From Psychrobacter sp. P11G3 (GTDB lineage Bacteria > Pseudomonadota > Gammaproteobacteria > Pseudomonadales > Moraxellaceae), in NCBI RefSeq assembly GCF_001435845.1, contig NZ_CM003596.1:1922001-1986000 (forward strand): a stretch of 64,000 bases of DNA, given 5' to 3'. The notes under the pieces were generated by a model that made no database searches, was not told the DNA's origin, and was given only the letters and a program-made list of their open reading frames with translations. Shown piece after piece: positions 63,052 to 64,000 of the stretch; position 1 is the stretch's first letter, and each line of letters begins with the position of its first letter. A program made the translations under genes and the position numbers.

Positions 63052-64000
63052 TCACTTTGTACGTACTGTGGTTTTAATCATCCCAAAGCTGGCTATTAAT
63101 AACGCCAGTACCTGCACAAACAATAACAACCATACGGTAAGAGACCACTGCCCTCGCGCATAAGCTATGCCACCCAGCCAGGCCCCTAGCGTACCGCCTG
63201 TATAGTAGCCCATATAATATAGACCCGATGCTAATGAGCGGCCTTTTTTGACATTGACAGCTATGTAGCTGATGGTCGCCGACTGCGTGATAAATACACC
63301 AGACGACATAATGGCCAGTCCTATAATCACCCCCCATAATGGCGTGACCAAAGTCAATAATACTCCGGCCATAGATACGACGATAGCCACCCGTACGGTA
63401 CGCGCCGATCCAAATCGGCGTAGCAATGTCGTAGATAATGGCGTGATAATAACACCAAGCAAATATACTGCAAAAATATTGGCGAGCGCACCAGTACCAA
63501 GCTCATAAGGCTTATCTGCCAAATGTAAATTGATAAAAGTGAAGCAGCCTACAAGGGAGAACAGCACGCAAGCGCCAAGCAGACAAGCTGTCACCACATA
63601 GCGGTTGGTGACATGCTCACCTAGCGTCTGTATCGCTGAGCGAAAATTAGGATTAGCCACAAAGTGACGAGACGATGGTAGCATCTTGCCAACCCATATT
63701 GCCCCCAGTAGCGTCATCGCCGTCATCACATAGTAGCCATGACGCCAGCCAATCAGCTCATGTAAATGACCCAACAAGAACCGACCCATAAAGCCGCCAA
63801 GCACGCATCCTGACACATAAAAGGACATCAGCTCAGTCATCGCCCGGCCCTCAAACTCCTCACCGATATAGGCAATTGTCACCACCGTAATACCCGGCAC
63901 CGACAGTCCTTGCATAAAACGCCAAATGCCGACCCATTCAATGCTCGAGCTCTGGGCAATGAGCGCTGTTGGTATCGCTAAAAACAATAAAGCGCCAACG
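63052..64000 (-). CDS. MFS transporter, C-terminal part (truncated by the window)
   Basis: Major-facilitator protein whose N-terminal part lies beyond the right edge; the frame is open to base 64000. About nine or ten hydrophobic helices are visible, with the MFS-type loop GRFLLGHLHELIGWRHGYYVM and a C-terminal pair of helices. YnfM/AraJ-like efflux proteins have similar patterns (SGVFITQSATISYIAVNVKKGRSLASGLYYMGYYTGG). Substrate unknown. Confidence 0.85.
   Translation of the reverse strand, partial: VGALLFLAIPTALIAQSSSIEWVGIWRFMQGLSVPGITVVTIAYIGEEFEGRAMTELMSFYVSGCVLGGFMGRFLLGHLHELIGWRHGYYVMTAMTLLGAIWVGKMLPSSRHFVANPNFRSAIQTLGEHVTNRYVVTACLLGACVLFSLVGCFTFINLHLADKPYELGTGALANIFAVYLLGVIITPLSTTLLRRFGSARTVRVAIVVSMAGVLLTLVTPLWGVIIGLAIMSSGVFITQSATISYIAVNVKKGRSLASGLYYMGYYTGGTLGAWLGGIAYARGQWSLTVWLLLFVQVLALLIASFGMIKTTVRTK

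Noticed and set aside
1..64000. tRNA, rRNA, CRISPR arrays, insertion sequences, prophage genes
   Set aside because: No cloverleaf tRNA pattern, no spaced repeat array, and no transposase, integrase or capsid proteins were seen by reading both strands; short non-coding RNAs cannot be excluded.

Overview
This window is bacterial chromosome from a gammaproteobacterium, most likely Moraxellaceae and probably Psychrobacter. The call rests on moderate-to-low GC, an Hfq with a long Gly-rich tail of the Moraxellaceae kind, Psychrobacter-like proteins throughout, and a cold-shock protein beside an RhlB-type helicase. It is densely coded and dominated by housekeeping genes. I see no rRNA, tRNA, CRISPR array, insertion sequence or prophage. 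Many transcription units end in clear intrinsic terminators, several of them bidirectional between convergent genes.

Layout. 1-4.8 kb: tail of an Excalibur-domain protein, heat-shock protein HslR, a low-molecular-weight tyrosine phosphatase, MurB, a YdcF-type membrane protein, the cbb3 oxidase factor CcoS and a SafE/DsbD-like membrane protein with a long Met/His-rich tail. 4.9-13 kb: RhlB-like helicase, Csp, AroQ, an ABC1/UbiB kinase-like protein, a voltage-gated-type K+ channel with a C-terminal zinc ribbon, YebC, Ogt and FtsY. 13.3-21.5 kb: a small lipoprotein that is easily missed, a pair of M16 peptidases, another lipoprotein, an M15-like secreted protein, RodA and RlpA. 21.6-27.2 kb: RadA, then the LPS block kdsD-kdsC-lptC-lptA-lptB. 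27.4-32.5 kb: the queD-tsaE-mutL-miaA-hfq run. 32.8-40.4 kb: a tiny basic protein, YnfA, HtpX, a low-GC orphan gene, the two-enzyme carboxy(nor)spermidine pathway, a DUF924 protein and a CAP-domain lipoprotein. 40.7-50 kb: lpxB-rnhB, DAHP synthase, PepN, a DUF6231-like protein, Pal and a phosphopantetheinyl transferase. 50-64 kb: an outer-membrane beta-barrel, an IclR regulator, a valine/propionyl-CoA catabolic block (mmsB, HIBYL-CoA hydrolase, enoyl-CoA hydratase, acyl-CoA dehydrogenase, mmsA), PrpE, an acyl-CoA ligase and a truncated MFS transporter.

Functionally the window covers envelope building (MurB, RodA, RlpA, LpxB, KdsC/D, LptA/B/C, Pal), protein targeting and quality control (FtsY, HtpX, PepN, M16 pair), DNA and RNA maintenance (MutL, RadA, RNase HII, Ogt, MiaA, TsaE, QueD, Hfq, RhlB, Csp), aromatic amino-acid supply (AroQ, DAHP synthase), polyamine synthesis, and branched-chain and short-chain acyl-CoA catabolism. 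I found no clear new multi-gene system. The items most worth a second look are the orphan gene at 34626-35159, the perfect 15-bp hairpin between the two polyamine genes, the small lipoprotein before the M16 pair, the zinc-ribbon K+ channel, the metal-binding tail next to ccoS, and an enoyl-CoA hydratase that seems to lack one catalytic glutamate.
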